64,000 nucleotides of DNA from contig NZ_LZJR01000010.1 of the NCBI RefSeq assembly GCF_001667925.1, positions 62,001 through 126,000 on the forward strand. The letters are read 5' to 3'. Of this stretch, positions 1 to 11,035 are shown one piece after another; within the stretch, counting starts at the first letter, position 1, and each line of letters begins with the position of its first letter. A program made the translations under genes and the position numbers. Under the pieces are notes generated by a model. The model had not been told where the DNA came from and did no database searches. It worked only from the letters and a program-made list of their open reading frames with translations. This DNA is from Mycobacterium sp. E2479 (GTDB taxonomy: Bacteria; Actinomycetota; Actinomycetes; Mycobacteriales; Mycobacteriaceae).

Positions 1-1553
1 TACAGCGTGATGCCGGCGTCGGCGGCCGCCGCGGTCACCTCGTCGTCGCGCACCGATCCGCCGGGATGCACGATCGCTCGCACTCCGGCGCCGGTCAACG
101 TCTCGAGTCCGTCGGGGAACGGGAAGAACGCATCGGAGGCCGCGACCGCGCCGCGAACGCGATCACCGCCGCGTTCGACGGCCAGCCGCGCGGCGTCGAC
201 CCGGTTCACCTGGCCCATCCCGACGCCGATGGTGGCACCGCTGCCGGCGATCACGATCGCGTTCGATTTCACGGCGCGACACACCCGCCAGGCGAACACC
301 AGGTCGGCCAGCGTCGCCGGATCGGCCGGGGAGCCGGTGGCCAGCGTCCAATTCAACGGGTTGTCGCCGTGCGCGTCCAGCTCGTCACGCTGCTGCACCA
401 GCAGGCCGCCGGTGATCGGCCGCAGCTCGGTACCACCGCTCAGTGGCTCCGACCCCACCAGCACCCGGATGTTCTTCTTGCGGGTCAGCACTTCCAGAGC
501 GGCCGGCTGGTAGGCGGGGGCCACGATGACCTCGGTGAAGATGGTGCTGACGAATTCGGCCATTTCCAGGCTGACCTCGGTGTTGGCCGCGATGACCCCG
601 CCGAACGCACTCAGCGGATCGCATTCATGCGCCTTGCGGTGTGCGTCGGCGACCGATGTCGACGAGATGGCGATTCCACACGGGTTGGCGTGCTTGATGA
701 TTGCCACGCAGGTCTGCTCGTGATCGAAGGCTGCCCGCCAGGCCGCGTCAGCATCGGTGAAGTTGTTGTAGGACATCTCTTTTCCGTGCAGCTGCTCGGC
801 CTGCGCCAGTCCCGGCCACGCGCCCGGGTCGCTGTAGAGCGCCGCCTGCTGGTGCGGGTTCTCGCCGTAGCGCAGCATCACCGAGCGGCGCCAGCTGCGG
901 CCCAGCCACTTCGGGAAGGTCGCCGGCGGGTGCTCGGGGGCCAACGTCGACTCCATCCAGCTCGCAACCGCGATGTCGTACTCGGCCGTGTGCTGAAATG
1001 CCAGCGAGGCCAGCTTTTTACGCTCGGCGAGGGTAAAGCCGCCTGCGCGTACCGCGGCGAGCACGCCGTCGTAGCCCAGGGGGTCGGTGATCACCGCCAC
1101 GCTGGGATGGTTTTTCGCCGCGGCCCGCACCATGGACGGGCCGCCGATGTCGATCTGTTCGACGCATTCGTCGATGCTTGCCCCGGAGTCGACGGTCTCG
1201 GTGAAGGGGTACAGGTTGACGATGACGAGTTCGAACGCCGCAATGCCGAGTTCCTCGAGCGCGGCGGCGTGCTCGGGTTTGCGAAGGTCGGCCAGCAGGC
1301 CCGCGTGCACGCGCGGGTGCAGTGTCTTGACCCGGCCGTCGAGCACCTCGGGAAAACCGGTCAGGTCCTCGACCCGGGTCACCGAAATGCCCTTGTCGGC
1401 AATGGTCTTCGCCGTCGATCCGGTCGAGACGATCTCGACGCGCGCATCCGCCAAACCCCGCGCGAGGTCGACCAAACCGGTCTTGTCGTAGACGCTGATC
1501 AAGGCGCGCCGGATCGGCCGTTTGGCGGCTTCGCGCCAGTCGTGGGTGCTCAT
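1..1553 (-). CDS. purH: Bifunctional IMP cyclohydrolase / AICAR formyltransferase, C-terminus cut by window edge
   Basis: PurH catalyses the last two steps of IMP synthesis: formylation of AICAR with 10-formyl-THF, then ring closure. The frame has no stop before base 1; 517 codons are visible, and the mycobacterial protein is about 523 residues, so only a few C-terminal residues are missing. The N-terminus shows the MGS-like cyclohydrolase fold ([17 protein letters not shown], then STGSTAKTI). Further in are the transformylase signatures [14 protein letters not shown] and KHANPCGIA. The ATG start (1553-1551) overlaps the purN TGA as ATGA, so the two are probably translationally coupled, as in the purN-purH pair of other mycobacteria. 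Identification is secure. Confidence 0.97.
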   Translation of the reverse strand, partial: MSTHDWREAAKRPIRRALISVYDKTGLVDLARGLADARVEIVSTGSTAKTIADKGISVTRVEDLTGFPEVLDGRVKTLHPRVHAGLLADLRKPEHAAALEELGIAAFELVIVNLYPFTETVDSGASIDECVEQIDIGGPSMVRAAAKNHPSVAVITDPLGYDGVLAAVRAGGFTLAERKKLASLAFQHTAEYDIAVASWMESTLAPEHPPATFPKWLGRSWRRSVMLRYGENPHQQAALYSDPGAWPGLAQAEQLHGKEMSYNNFTDADAAWRAAFDHEQTCVAIIKHANPCGIAISSTSVADAHRKAHECDPLSAFGGVIAANTEVSLEMAEFVSTIFTEVIVAPAYQPAALEVLTRKKNIRVLVGSEPLSGGTELRPITGGLLVQQRDELDAHGDNPLNWTLATGSPADPATLADLVFAWRVCRAVKSNAIVIAGSGATIGVGMGQVNRVDAARLAVERGGDRVRGAVAASDAFFPFPDGLETLTGAGVRAIVHPGGSVRDDEVTAAAADAGITL

Positions 1554-2197
1554 CGGTTCATCGCCTTTCGTCCGATCGTCGCTTTTCTCCCGACCAGGGT
1601 CAGGCCGCCTGTCGCGATCGCGGCCACCACGTCTACCAGTAGCTTGCGTTCGGTGACTTTGATGCGTTCGTGCAAGGTCTCTTCGGTGTCGCCCTCGAGT
1701 ACCGGAACGGATTCCTGCGCCAGAATCGGCCCGGTGTCCGTCCCCGCGTCCACCAGGTGCACCGTACAGCCTGTGAGCTTCACACCGTAGGCCAGCGCGT
1801 CGGCCACGCCGTGCGCACCCGCGAACGCCGGCAGCAGGGTCGGATGGGTGTTGATGACGCGGCCGTGGAATTGCGAAAGAAATTGCGGCCCAAGTATTTT
1901 CATGAAGCCGGCCGAGACCACCAGGTCGGGTGAGTGCGCGGCGGTGGCCTCGGTGATGGCCGCGTCCCAGGCGTGGCGGTCCGGGTGGTCACCGAGCCGG
2001 ACAGTGAACGTGGGCACGGCCGCGGCCGCGGCGATCTCAGTCGCCAGGCAGTCGCGGTCGGCACCGACGGCGACCACCCGGGCCGGGTAGTCCGCGACGG
2101 CAGATGTCAACAGTGAATTCAGCAGCGACCCGGTTCCCGACGCCAGTACCACCACCCGTGCCGGTGCGTTAGTGAGCACATGGAGCGGTTCGACCAC
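1550..2197 (-). CDS. purN: Phosphoribosylglycinamide formyltransferase
   Basis: PurN transfers a formyl group from 10-formyl-THF to GAR, the third step of purine synthesis. The protein shows [15 protein letters not shown] near the N-terminus, the catalytic stretch [10 protein letters not shown], and the [15 protein letters not shown] loop with its conserved Asp. I chose the GTG at 2197 ([10 protein letters not shown]...), giving 215 residues, the length I recall for the M. tuberculosis protein; the frame stays open upstream to 2275, but that extension is Arg-rich and unlike the family. The stop overlaps the purH start by four bases. Confidence 0.95.
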   Translation of the reverse strand: MVEPLHVLTNAPARVVVLASGTGSLLNSLLTSAVADYPARVVAVGADRDCLATEIAAAAAVPTFTVRLGDHPDRHAWDAAITEATAAHSPDLVVSAGFMKILGPQFLSQFHGRVINTHPTLLPAFAGAHGVADALAYGVKLTGCTVHLVDAGTDTGPILAQESVPVLEGDTEETLHERIKVTERKLLVDVVAAIATGGLTLVGRKATIGRKAMNR

Positions 2198-2417
2198 ATC
2201 GGCGAGCCTAGCCCGGCGACGACGCGCGTCGCGCAGCGACGGGAGGTGGGGGAACCCCCATTGCGCAGCCGCCAAGGGGAGAGTCGGGCATCGCTACTTT
2301 CGGCGTGGTCGCCCCGACGATCAAGCTGGCCGCATGGGAATTGCCACCTTCGAGCGACAATCGCCCGGTGCCCCTCCCGCGCTCGCCGCGGTCGTCGCTG
2401 CGAGGCGGGCAGAACGC

Positions 2418-3887
2418 TTAGTCCTCGGAATCTCGCTCGGTCTGGTCCGGCTCCGGTTCGGCGGGCGGCCGCTCGTCGCCTTCGACAGGCCCGTCGGGTT
2501 CGGCGGAGTCGTCCCGCGTATCGGGCTCGGCGGAGTGTTGCGGCGCGTCGGGTTCAGCGGAGTCCAACCGCGCGTCGCGTTCGGCGGAGTCGGCCGAAAG
2601 ATCGCTCGAATCGGCCGGCGCCTCGCCGGCCGCGTCGACCGGGATCGCGCCCTCCCCCGCCACGTCCGCGGGCGGCCGGTCATCGAAAACTCCCGTGAAG
2701 TCCGCGGGCTCCTCCACCGCGGCGGTCGCGGCCTTGAGCCGTCGGGGCCGACGCCTGACCCCACCGCTCGTCACCACGGTGACCCCGCCGACGACCGCAA
2801 ACCAGAAGAAGACACCGATGAGTAACGCGCCCTGGTCCACGCCGACGTGGCCGAAGTTGCCCAGCTGGCCGCTGCCGGCGTACGCGAGCAAGGACAGCAC
2901 CAGTGCCCCGGTGACCGCGGCGACCAGCAGCTTGGCCGCGGCCGTCAGCGGCGGTAGCGCGCGTCGGGCGCATTGCTGGCCGACCGCCACGCCGGACGAC
3001 GCGCCGATGATCAGCAGCGCCACCCAGACCGGGCCCAGCGGAGGCCTCGGGACGGCGGCCAGCACCGGCAGGGCCGGGATATCGCCACCGAACACGGTGA
3101 ACGAACTGAATGTCGCAAACCCAATGTGCGCGCTAGAGCCGACGGCCATCGCCGCGGTGCCCACAATCACGTTGGGCGCGTAGAGGATTGACAGCAGGGT
3201 CAGGCTGAATTCCCCGAAGATCGAATCGGTGATGCCGTAGAGCTCCTGCATGGTCGACCAGTGCACGACCAATGACCCCGCCGTCACCAGTCCGGACAGC
3301 CCCAGCAAGGCGAGCAGGCCGGCGGAGGCGGCGCGCAGGGAATCGCTTAGCCAAAACGGCAGCGACGACGCCGCCAACGTCCGCGGCCCCACCCGGGACC
3401 ACACACCGATCCCGGCGCCGACGGCATGAACCACGAGCACGCTGAGGAACGCGCGCAGCGCGCTGGGTGTTTGCAGCTCGGTGATCACCGACGACGCGTC
3501 GTGGATGACCGCCAGCGCGATCGCCGTCATGAACAGCGGGCCGCCCAGCGCCGAGGCGATGACCCAGCGCACGACCAGCCATGACGAATAGGGCGTGGTG
3601 GCTCGTGCCGTATTGCGCGCGGTCGCCCAGATCATCAAGAGGACCGGCAGCAACGGCATCACACCGAGTTCGCGGCCACCGATCGACACAGGTACCTGGT
3701 GCACCCCCAGCCACATGCTGGCGATCGCGCCCAGCGCACCGGTCATGTCGCTGTTGGCGATCAACAGCTGGACCAGCGTGACCGCGGCGATGATGACCAG
3801 CGCAACCACCGCAGGGGCGAACGCGACCCTGGCGAGGTCACGCGCCTGGCGAGCGCCTGCTGCCCGGTTGTCCTCCACTCGTGTCAC
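2418..3887 (-). CDS. perM: PerM-like polytopic membrane protein linked to cell division (DUF6350)
   Basis: 489 residues with about ten hydrophobic segments (for example [18 protein letters not shown] near residue 30 and [17 protein letters not shown] further on), then a long acidic cytoplasmic tail. It sits where M. tuberculosis has Rv0955 (PerM), a protein needed for division and persistence under stress and reported to stabilise the divisome; that role is transferred by homology. The last 90 residues contain repeated SAEPD units ([19 protein letters not shown]...), low-complexity sequence that varies between species. The GTG start at 3887 has no strong ribosome-binding site in view. It lies 37 bases downstream of the 34 kDa antigen homologue on the same strand, so the two probably share a transcript. 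Confidence 0.88.
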   Translation of the reverse strand: MTRVEDNRAAGARQARDLARVAFAPAVVALVIIAAVTLVQLLIANSDMTGALGAIASMWLGVHQVPVSIGGRELGVMPLLPVLLMIWATARNTARATTPYSSWLVVRWVIASALGGPLFMTAIALAVIHDASSVITELQTPSALRAFLSVLVVHAVGAGIGVWSRVGPRTLAASSLPFWLSDSLRAASAGLLALLGLSGLVTAGSLVVHWSTMQELYGITDSIFGEFSLTLLSILYAPNVIVGTAAMAVGSSAHIGFATFSSFTVFGGDIPALPVLAAVPRPPLGPVWVALLIIGASSGVAVGQQCARRALPPLTAAAKLLVAAVTGALVLSLLAYAGSGQLGNFGHVGVDQGALLIGVFFWFAVVGGVTVVTSGGVRRRPRRLKAATAAVEEPADFTGVFDDRPPADVAGEGAIPVDAAGEAPADSSDLSADSAERDARLDSAEPDAPQHSAEPDTRDDSAEPDGPVEGDERPPAEPEPDQTERDSED

Positions 3888-3924
3888 TCTGGGGCACGTC
3901 CGCGACTAGGCGCGAGAGCGCAGG

Positions 3925-4833
3925 TTAGGAGGGCGCTGGCCCAGACGGTGACGACGGCGACTGTTGCTGGCCGAACTGCTGCCCCCCACCCTGCTCGGAG
4001 AAGTTCGTCGTCTCCGAACCGGTGTCGGACCCCCCGCCGCTCGGCGGCGGGCTGAAGCTGGGGAAGCCGGTGGGCGGTGTCGACGAGCCATGCTGCTGTG
4101 AAGACGGCTGGGGACCGGACTGCGCGGCGGGCTGAGCACCGAAACCGCCGGTCGGAACGCCGCTCTGGGTGGGCGCCGCGCTCGGCGAATAGCCACCGTA
4201 CTGCGACCCGTATCCCTGCGGCGATTGCTGCTGGCCCCCGTGCTGCTGGGCACCCGGCTGCTGACCGTAATAAGGCTGCTGACCGTACTGGCCGTATTGC
4301 CCGTACTGGCCGTACTGCGCATAGGGGTCGTACTTGGGGCGTGGGGCCGGTGCGGTGATCACGCCGGAATCCAGCAGGACCACCACGACCGCGGCGATCG
4401 CCTCGAGCACGACGGCCGCCACCAGCGGCCACATCGCCCAGCCGATCGCGAAACCGGAGGGCAGGTTGATCGTCTCGGTGATGGCCAGCAACGCAGCCAG
4501 AACCGCGATCACCGCAACGATCCCCGGGTAGTTCTTGGTCTTCGGCAGCAATCCGAGCCCGGCGAGCAGGGCGGCCAGCACGGCAACCACGACGGCGGTG
4601 CCCGCGTCACCGGCGCGCCCGCCGATGCCCGGGCCGAGGTCGGCGCCGATGGTGAAGGTGGGACCGAAGTTCAGCAGGTAAGCCGCAAGACCGAGGACCA
4701 CCACCGCGATGTTCAGGTAAAACGGCAGTTTGCTCGTTCCGTCGTCGTCTTTGGCGAAGGACGGTGTGCCGCCCGCATAGGTGCCGCCGGTTTGCGCCGG
4801 TGGATAGCCCGGGCTTCCGGGAGAGTAGGTCAT
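3925..4833 (-). CDS. 34 kDa antigenic protein homologue (Rv0954-like, DUF5336)
   Basis: 302 residues. After a Pro/Gly-rich N-terminus there are four membrane segments between about residues 35 and 165 ([69 protein letters not shown]). The remainder is a Gln/Pro/Gly/Tyr tail with tandem YGQ units. The start at 4833 (MTYSPGSPG) is preceded by AGGAGGAGCT at ideal spacing; the frame extends to 4893 but that part is unlike the family. The M. tuberculosis counterpart has been reported as a divisome component, which fits its pairing with perM downstream. The divergent promoter region faces the KstR-controlled gene at 5076. Confidence 0.9.
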   Translation of the reverse strand: MTYSPGSPGYPPAQTGGTYAGGTPSFAKDDDGTSKLPFYLNIAVVVLGLAAYLLNFGPTFTIGADLGPGIGGRAGDAGTAVVVAVLAALLAGLGLLPKTKNYPGIVAVIAVLAALLAITETINLPSGFAIGWAMWPLVAAVVLEAIAAVVVVLLDSGVITAPAPRPKYDPYAQYGQYGQYGQYGQQPYYGQQPGAQQHGGQQQSPQGYGSQYGGYSPSAAPTQSGVPTGGFGAQPAAQSGPQPSSQQHGSSTPPTGFPSFSPPPSGGGSDTGSETTNFSEQGGGQQFGQQQSPSSPSGPAPS

Positions 4834-5052
4834 AGCTCCTCCTGTTGCTTCCAGTGCCTTGAACTGCCTAGCGGTCGTCACGGTGCGGTGCAACGCTGTG
4901 CCTACAGGCGCCTCGCTGCCTTAGCGACGCGGTCGATCACCCACGCTAGCGCACGTGCGACAACCCGTGCCGCTGCCACTGGCTTGGACGGCGGGACCCA
5001 TAACGGCGGTGCCGCGCCCGCCTCGCAGGACGGACGGCTTGCTCCATAGAGG

Positions 5053-5066
5053 TAGAACACGTTCTA
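5053..5066. promoter_or_regulatory. KstR-type operator
   Basis: TAGAACACGTTCTA matches the published mycobacterial KstR consensus TNNAACNNGTTNNA at every fixed position. It ends nine bases before the ATG of the LLM oxidoreductase, so a repressor bound here would block either the promoter or initiation. Binding is inferred, not shown. Confidence 0.75.
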
Positions 5067-5075
5067 ATTCTTTGC

Positions 5076-5924
5076 ATGGATTACGGGCTTGTGCTTTTCA
5101 CCAGTGATCGCGGTATCTCTCCGGCGAAGGCCGCGAAGCTCGCCGACGATTACGGCTTTCAGACCTTTTACGTGCCAGAACACACTCACATTCCGGTGAA
5201 GCGCGAGGCAGCTCACCCCACCACAGGGGACGAATCGCTGCCCGACGATCGCTACATGCGGACACTAGACCCATGGGTGAGCTTGGGCGCGGCGTGCGCG
5301 GTCACCTCACGGGTGCGGCTGTCCACGGCGGTGGCCCTCCCCGTCGAGCATGACCCGATCACCTTGGCGAAAAGTATTGCCACCCTTGACCACCTGTCCG
5401 GCGGACGGGTCAGCCTGGGCGTCGGGTTCGGCTGGAACACCGACGAACTCGCCGACCACAACGTGCCAGCGGGCCGGCGGCGCACCATGCTGCGTGAATA
5501 CCTCGAAGCGATGCGGGCGCTGTGGACTGAAGAAGAAGCCGAGTATGACGGTGAATTCGTGAAGTTCGGCCCAAGCTGGGCCTGGCCCAAGCCGGTGCAA
5601 TCGCACATCCCGGTGCTGGTGGGCGCCGCGGGCACGGAGAAGAACTTCAAGTGGATCGCCCGCAGCGCCGACGGCTGGATCACCACACCGCGCGATTTCG
5701 ACATCGACGAGCCGGTGAAGCTGCTACAGGACACCTGGGCGGCAGGGGGGCGCGACGGCGCCCCTCAAATCGTGGCACTCGACTTCAAGCCGGTTCCCGA
5801 GAAGCTGGCCAAGTGGGCCGAGCTGGGGGTGACCGAGGTGCTGTTCGGTCTGCCGGACAAGTCCGAAAACGACGTCGCCGCCTACATCGAGCGGCTCGCC
5901 GGCAAGCTCTCGGCGACGGTTTAG
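5076..5924 (+). CDS. LLM-class F420-dependent oxidoreductase (Rv0953c-like)
   Basis: 282 residues with a luciferase-like TIM barrel. The N-terminal strand reads MDYGLVLFTSDRGISPAKAAKLADDYGFQTFYVPEHTH. The family signature LSGGRVSLGVGFGWN lies near residue 112, and the F420-type end ELGVTEVLFGLPDKS near the C-terminus. Such enzymes pass hydride between F420H2 and an unknown substrate. The ATG at 5076 has no Shine-Dalgarno sequence; the nine bases before it follow directly on the KstR box, so a leaderless transcript is plausible. It converges on the thiolase-like gene with a 21-base gap. The KstR site suggests a lipid or sterol substrate, but the sequence does not show which. Confidence 0.88.
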   Translation: MDYGLVLFTSDRGISPAKAAKLADDYGFQTFYVPEHTHIPVKREAAHPTTGDESLPDDRYMRTLDPWVSLGAACAVTSRVRLSTAVALPVEHDPITLAKSIATLDHLSGGRVSLGVGFGWNTDELADHNVPAGRRRTMLREYLEAMRALWTEEEAEYDGEFVKFGPSWAWPKPVQSHIPVLVGAAGTEKNFKWIARSADGWITTPRDFDIDEPVKLLQDTWAAGGRDGAPQIVALDFKPVPEKLAKWAELGVTEVLFGLPDKSENDVAAYIERLAGKLSATV

Positions 5925-5945
5925 GCCCACGCCGGCGCGAGGGGA

Positions 5946-7469
5946 CTAGGCCAGCGACGCCCGGTTGCCGTTGTCGGTCGACCACACCCAGATCTGGGCG
6001 CCGAGCGGATCGCCGTCGCACATCAATGCGACGAGATCGTCATCATCGGTCGTGGCCATGAATCGCGTGTTGTCCGCGGCGAGCCGGCCGACGATGATGC
6101 CGGTGCGGACCGGCCAGTCGTAACGCACGGAGTACGTCTCGATGGTTGCCGCGCCGTCGGGTGCTTTCGTGACGTCGACCTTCGGCAGCGAGTCGATCTC
6201 CGCCTTCAGCGCCGCACAGTCGTCGGCGCGCCAATTCACCGGTGTGGTCGAGTAGATACCGACCGAGTACTTGCTCATGATCCCGCCGTTGGCGCCGACG
6301 AGGCCGAATCGCCCTGGCCTGTCCCGCATTTGCGCGACGGTTTCGGCGATACCGTGCAGCGAGTAGCTGTTCCCGGGACCGCCGAAGTACGGCAATCCGC
6401 CGGTCAGGGTCAGGCCACGCGGGTCGTCACCGTCGATCCCCAGGGCTTCGCAGGCGACGAACACGGGGAACGGGAAGCAACTGTACAGATCAAACGTATC
6501 GATGTCGTCGACGCCGATTCCAGCTACGCGCAACGCTTCTCGAGCCGCATGGACCGCCGCCGGGCTGGCACCGAGATCGACGCGATCCAGCATCGCCTGC
6601 TCGATCATGTCCGAGTGGCCATGCACATAGACCCACTTGTCCTCCGGCACGCCAAGGCGGATCGCCGCCTCCACTGAGGTCAGCACCGCCGCCGCGCCCT
6701 GGTTGACCTGATCGCGGGCGACGAGCAGACGTGGATAGGGGTCACAGATCATCCGATTGTCGTCGGTGATCGTGATGATCTCATCGACCGACCGCTCGAC
6801 CGGTGATGATGAAAGCGGATTCTTGGCAGCCACTTTGGACATCGGGGCGAACAGCTCTGCCATCTGGCACCGGTAATCGGCCACGCTGTACCCAAGGCGG
6901 GCGCGGCGGGCGTTCTCCAGGAGCCCGTACTGCACGGGCGCACTGGTCAAGCCGTGCTGGATCGTGTAATCGTCGATGTAGCTTGAAATCTGGTGGCCGC
7001 GATCCTCCAGCTGTCCCTCGACGTGTTCAGTGAAATCGGGCTTGTCGACCCGATCGGCGAAGTAGCGAGCCGTCGACCCCGGCTCCGAGCCCATGATCAG
7101 TACGACGTCGGCGGCGCCCGACACGATTGAGGTGCCCGCCTCGGTCACTAGCTTCTGCGGCCCCTGCCCACCGACCGGTTCGAGTACCACGCGGGCGGGA
7201 TCGCCGCCGAGACGGTTCATCACCGAACGCGGGTAGTTGTTCGACTTGCCGAGCCTGGCCGGCATCGGTCCAGAGATCTCGAACTGCCGTAGACCGAAGA
7301 CCGTGTCGACCGCCTTCACAACGGCCTTGGCACCGGTGTCGGCCAGAGCTGCCCGCGTGGCGGCCGTCGCGAGGTCGACCGCCGACATACCGCGATACTC
7401 GGGGTCGTCGATCCGTTCGGTGAACTGGCCGACACCGACGAGCACCGGAGTACGCGGATCGACCCGCAT
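5946..7469 (-). CDS. Thiolase-like protein (acetyl-CoA acetyltransferase / SCP2-thiolase family)
   Basis: 507 residues. The N-terminus MRVDPRTPVLVGVGQ and the later DLYSCFPFPVFVACEALGI and GGLPYFGGPGNSYSLHGI segments place it in the long thiolase-like group that mycobacteria annotate as acetyl-CoA acetyltransferase. The usual thiolase nucleophile loop is not obvious, so catalysis should not be assumed. The Cys in LYSCFPF and the His in SLHGIAE are the most conserved-looking active-site candidates. AGGAGG lies seven bases before the ATG. The C-terminal 110 residues form an extra domain of unknown role. It probably acts on acyl-CoA intermediates of lipid catabolism (inference). Confidence 0.78.
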   Translation of the reverse strand: MRVDPRTPVLVGVGQFTERIDDPEYRGMSAVDLATAATRAALADTGAKAVVKAVDTVFGLRQFEISGPMPARLGKSNNYPRSVMNRLGGDPARVVLEPVGGQGPQKLVTEAGTSIVSGAADVVLIMGSEPGSTARYFADRVDKPDFTEHVEGQLEDRGHQISSYIDDYTIQHGLTSAPVQYGLLENARRARLGYSVADYRCQMAELFAPMSKVAAKNPLSSSPVERSVDEIITITDDNRMICDPYPRLLVARDQVNQGAAAVLTSVEAAIRLGVPEDKWVYVHGHSDMIEQAMLDRVDLGASPAAVHAAREALRVAGIGVDDIDTFDLYSCFPFPVFVACEALGIDGDDPRGLTLTGGLPYFGGPGNSYSLHGIAETVAQMRDRPGRFGLVGANGGIMSKYSVGIYSTTPVNWRADDCAALKAEIDSLPKVDVTKAPDGAATIETYSVRYDWPVRTGIIVGRLAADNTRFMATTDDDDLVALMCDGDPLGAQIWVWSTDNGNRASLA

Positions 7470-7588
7470 GACAAACCTCCTGGCAGCTGTTAGTTCGACA
7501 GGCTAACCGATGGCTGGAGCCAAAACGAAACCGCGGCCAGATCGCGGAGTCGGGCGAAAACGCGACCTGACCGCAGTCCGGTGAAGAA

Positions 7589-8491
7589 CTACAGGCTCTG
7601 CAAAATCTCCCGGGCCAGCGCGGCGGTCTCCGACGGCGTCTTGCCGACCTTGACGCCGGCCGCCTCGAGGGCCTCCTTCTTGGCGGCCGCGGTGCCCGAC
7701 GAGCCGGACACGATGGCACCCGCGTGGCCCATCGTCTTGCCCTCGGGCGCAGTGAATCCCGCGACGTAGCCGACGACAGGCTTGGATACGTTGGCCTTGA
7801 TGTAGTCCGCCGCGCGCTCCTCGGCGTCGCCGCCGATCTCACCGATCATCACGATGACCTTGGTGTCGGGATCCTTCTCGAAGGCTTCGATGGCGTCGAT
7901 GTGGGTGGTGCCGATCACCGGGTCACCTCCGATGCCGATCGAGGTGGAGAACCCGAAATCGCGCAGCTCGTACATCATCTGGTAGGTCAGCGTGCCGGAC
8001 TTGGACACCAGGCCGACCGGGCCGGGACCGCTGATGTTCGCCGGGGTGATGCCGGCCAGGGCCTCACCGGGGGTGATGATTCCGGGACAATTCGGCCCGA
8101 TGATGCGGGTCTTCTGGCCCTTGTCCACGTTGTATGCCCACGCAAAGGCGCTGTCCTGCACCGGAATTCCCTCGGTGATCACCACCAGCAGCGGGATCTC
8201 GGCGTCGATGGCCTCGATGATCGCGTCCTTGGCGAACCTCGGCGGTACAAAGACGACCGACGCGTTCGCGCCGGTCTCCTTCATCGCTTCGGCGACGGTG
8301 CCGAACACCGGAAGCTCGACGTCCTTGCCGACAGGGTCCACGTGCGACACCGTGGTGCCGGCCTTGCGCGCGTTCACGCCGCCGACCACCTGGGTGCCGG
8401 CCTTCAACATGAGCGCGGTGTGCTTGGTGCCCTCACCGCCGGTGATGCCCTGGACGATGACCTTGGAGTCCTTGTTCAAAAAGATCGACAT
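7589..8491 (-). CDS. sucD: Succinyl-CoA synthetase (ADP-forming) alpha subunit
   Basis: 300 residues, full length. The N-terminus [23 protein letters not shown] is the CoA-binding Rossmann segment. [12 protein letters not shown] lies mid-protein, and the phosphohistidine loop [21 protein letters not shown] carries the active-site His. With SucC it interconverts succinyl-CoA and succinate in the TCA cycle, giving ATP. It follows sucC after 12 bases, with GGGAG as ribosome-binding site. Confidence 0.97.
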   Translation of the reverse strand: MSIFLNKDSKVIVQGITGGEGTKHTALMLKAGTQVVGGVNARKAGTTVSHVDPVGKDVELPVFGTVAEAMKETGANASVVFVPPRFAKDAIIEAIDAEIPLLVVITEGIPVQDSAFAWAYNVDKGQKTRIIGPNCPGIITPGEALAGITPANISGPGPVGLVSKSGTLTYQMMYELRDFGFSTSIGIGGDPVIGTTHIDAIEAFEKDPDTKVIVMIGEIGGDAEERAADYIKANVSKPVVGYVAGFTAPEGKTMGHAGAIVSGSSGTAAAKKEALEAAGVKVGKTPSETAALAREILQSL

Positions 8492-8503
8492 GGCTTGACT
8501 CCC

Positions 8504-9667
8504 TTACTTGTTCGCCAGCTCGGCGGCTTTGTCAGCACCGGCGTCCATGGTCTCGGCCTGGATAACCAGCGGGTGGTTGGCTTGGGCCAGGATGCGGCGA
8601 CCTTCGTCGACATTGTTGCCGTCGAGCCGGACCACGAGCGGCTTGTTGGCCTCGTCGCCGAGCATGTGCAGCGCGGTCACGATCCCGTTCGCGACCGCGT
8701 CGCACGAGGTGATACCCCCGAACACGTTCACGAACACGCTCTTGACCTGCTTGTCGTTCAAGATGACGTCTAGGCCCGCGGCCATCACCTCGGCCGACGC
8801 GCCACCGCCGATGTCGAGGAAGTTGGCCGGCTTGACCCCGTCGTGCTTCTCGCCCGCGTAGGCGACGACATCGAGCGTCGACATCACCAGGCCCGCACCG
8901 TTACCGATGATGCCGACCGAGCCGTCCAGCTTGACGTAGTTGAGGTCGTGCTCCTTGGCCTTGAGCTCGAGCGGGTCGGTGGCGTCGCGGTCCTCGAACT
9001 CGGCGTGACCGGGCTGACGGAAGTCCGCGTTGGCGTCCAAGGTGACCTTGCCGTCCAACGCCAGAATCCGGTCTTGCGGGTCGCGCACCAACGGGTTGAC
9101 CTCAACCAGGGTGGCGTCCTCGGCGACAAAGAGCTCCCACAGCTTGTTGATGGTGACCGCCGCGGCGTCGAGCACCTCGGCGGGCAGGTGGCCCTGCTCG
9201 GCGATGGAACGCGCGGTAGCCAGGTCGACACCCTTGACGGCGTTCACCGGAACCTTGGCCAGCCGCTCCGGCTTGGTCGCGGCGACCTCCTCGATCTCCA
9301 TGCCGCCCTCCACCGAGCACATGGCCAGGTAGGTGCGGTTGGCGCGGTCGAGCAGGAAGGAGATGTAGTACTCCTCGGCGATGTCGCTGGCCTCGGCGAC
9401 CAGCAGCTTCTTTACGACGTGTCCCTTGATGTCCAGACCGAGGATGTTCTTGGCGTGCTCGTAGGCGTCTTCGGGTGTCGCTGCGTATTTGACACCGCCC
9501 GCCTTGCCACGGCCGCCGACCTTCACCTGCGCTTTGACCATCACCGGACGGCCGATTTCGGTCGCGATCTCGCGAGCGCCCTCGGCGGTGTCCGTCACGC
9601 GTCCCGGCGTAGTCGGTACGTTGTGCTTGGCGAACAACTCTTTTGCTTGATACTCGAAAAGGTCCAT
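8504..9667 (-). CDS. sucC: Succinyl-CoA synthetase (ADP-forming) beta subunit
   Basis: 387 residues with an N-terminal ATP-grasp domain ([41 protein letters not shown]) and the C-terminal CoA-ligase domain ([41 protein letters not shown]). It is the nucleotide- and succinate-binding subunit that pairs with SucD. I start it at the ATG at 9667, which begins the conserved MDLFEYQAK; the frame runs 19 codons further without family similarity. It is the first gene of a sucC-sucD operon transcribed away from the M23 peptidase gene. Confidence 0.97.
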   Translation of the reverse strand: MDLFEYQAKELFAKHNVPTTPGRVTDTAEGAREIATEIGRPVMVKAQVKVGGRGKAGGVKYAATPEDAYEHAKNILGLDIKGHVVKKLLVAEASDIAEEYYISFLLDRANRTYLAMCSVEGGMEIEEVAATKPERLAKVPVNAVKGVDLATARSIAEQGHLPAEVLDAAAVTINKLWELFVAEDATLVEVNPLVRDPQDRILALDGKVTLDANADFRQPGHAEFEDRDATDPLELKAKEHDLNYVKLDGSVGIIGNGAGLVMSTLDVVAYAGEKHDGVKPANFLDIGGGASAEVMAAGLDVILNDKQVKSVFVNVFGGITSCDAVANGIVTALHMLGDEANKPLVVRLDGNNVDEGRRILAQANHPLVIQAETMDAGADKAAELANK

Positions 9668-9915
9668 GGACTCTCTGTCTTCGCTCGACTCAACTACTAG
9701 GCCTCTTGGTGGGCGCTGCCGCACTCGACAACTCGCACGGACGAACTGTATCCACCCCTCAAACGGCTCCTACCGCCGCGTCCGCCCTTGTGGCACAGCT
9801 CACGAGCCATGGTTTGACCGTCCGCGTGATCCAAGTCACAATTCCGCCCGGATTTTGCAACGAGGTTGCCAGCCCCGCGCGTTAGCGGATACCTTCCTAG
9901 GGTCCAGATAACGTT
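9668..9915. promoter_or_regulatory. Divergent intergenic region between sucC and the M23 peptidase gene
   Basis: A 248-base divergent promoter region. A perfect ten-base palindrome, ATAACGTTAT (9908-9917), overlaps the first two bases of the peptidase start codon. No regulator can be named from this. Confidence 0.45.
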
Positions 9916-11034
9916 ATGGTCACGATACGAGGACATTTCAGGTTGTCCCAGCACCGTTTTGCCCGGTCTTCTGCCGTAACTGAAGGCGTCGTGAGGGTGG
10001 GTCGCGCGGCGGGTGCCCGATGGGCCGACGCACCGCATCGCACCGAAGTCACTGAAATCCTTCCGCTCGATGGTTTTGATTTCGGCGACTTCGACCTCAG
10101 CGACGATGTCGGCGACCTCGACTTCAGCAGCGACTCACCGTTCGACAATGAAGCACAGGTGCTGCTGGCGCCCGAGCTCGACGACCTGAACGATGCCGAC
10201 GACGTGCGTCCGGTCTGGCTGGCCGCACCCGTGACCGAGGTACTTCCGCGGGTGAGCGTCGAACCGCGCTCCGAGCGGCGTCGGGATCGCTCGCACGCCA
10301 CCGACGTCGTAGGCGTCACCCGCCGCGGCGGACAGCATCGCAAGGAACCGACCAGCGCGGCCCGGGGGCGGCTGCTGATCTCGGCGATGGCCGCGGGTGC
10401 GGCCGCCGCGGCCGCCCACACGGCCACCAGCCACGCCGAGACCCCCAAGACCGACGCCGTGCTGGCCGCCAACGCGTCGGCGCTCACCGGCGGGGCGGGC
10501 ACCAACACCGTCCGCGGGCCGCAGGTGGTCGCGGCGGCGCCGGCGGCCACCGCCGCGCTGCACAATCAGGAGCTCGCCAAGGGAGTCGCCTTCGCCAACG
10601 ACCGCGCTCAGCGCGAGGCGCGGTTGTCGCAGCCGCTTTATGTGATGCCGACCAAAGGCATCTTCACCTCTAACTTCGGCTACCGCTGGGGCGTGCTGCA
10701 CGCCGGTATCGACCTAGCCAACTCGATCGGGACACCGATCTATGCGGTGTCCGACGGCGTGGTCATCGACGCCGGCCCGGCCAGCGGCTACGGAATGCTG
10801 GTCAAACTCCGTCACGCCGACGGCACGGTCACGCTCTACGGCCACATCAATACCGCGCTCGTCAGCGTCGGTGAGCGCGTGATGGCCGGCGATCAGATCG
10901 CCACGATGGGTAACCGGGGCAATTCGACCGGTCCACACCTGCATTTCGAGGTGCTGCAGGGCGGCAGCGAGCGGATCGACCCCGTGCCGTGGCTCGCTAA
11001 GCGCGGTCTTACAGTCGGCAACTACGCTGGTTGA
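9916..11034 (+). CDS. M23-family peptidoglycan endopeptidase, secreted or membrane-anchored (Rv0950c-like)
   Basis: 372 residues. About 130 variable acidic N-terminal residues ([19 protein letters not shown]) lead to a short hydrophobic Ala-rich segment ([17 protein letters not shown]) that may anchor or export it. The C-terminal third is a LytM/M23 domain: [28 protein letters not shown] supplies the zinc-binding His and Asp, and [10 protein letters not shown] supplies the HxH pair. All metal ligands appear present, so it is probably active on cell-wall cross-links. The ATG at 9916 is the first in frame; a later start is possible because the N-terminus is poorly conserved. The next gene starts two bases after its stop. 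Confidence 0.88.
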   Translation: MVTIRGHFRLSQHRFARSSAVTEGVVRVGRAAGARWADAPHRTEVTEILPLDGFDFGDFDLSDDVGDLDFSSDSPFDNEAQVLLAPELDDLNDADDVRPVWLAAPVTEVLPRVSVEPRSERRRDRSHATDVVGVTRRGGQHRKEPTSAARGRLLISAMAAGAAAAAAHTATSHAETPKTDAVLAANASALTGGAGTNTVRGPQVVAAAPAATAALHNQELAKGVAFANDRAQREARLSQPLYVMPTKGIFTSNFGYRWGVLHAGIDLANSIGTPIYAVSDGVVIDAGPASGYGMLVKLRHADGTVTLYGHINTALVSVGERVMAGDQIATMGNRGNSTGPHLHFEVLQGGSERIDPVPWLAKRGLTVGNYAG

Positions 11035-11035
11035 G

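Noticed and set aside
66..1790. Long plus-strand open frame opposite purH and purN (574 codons)
   Set aside because: It is antisense to two clear purine genes and has no recognisable domain; high G+C DNA commonly produces such shadows.
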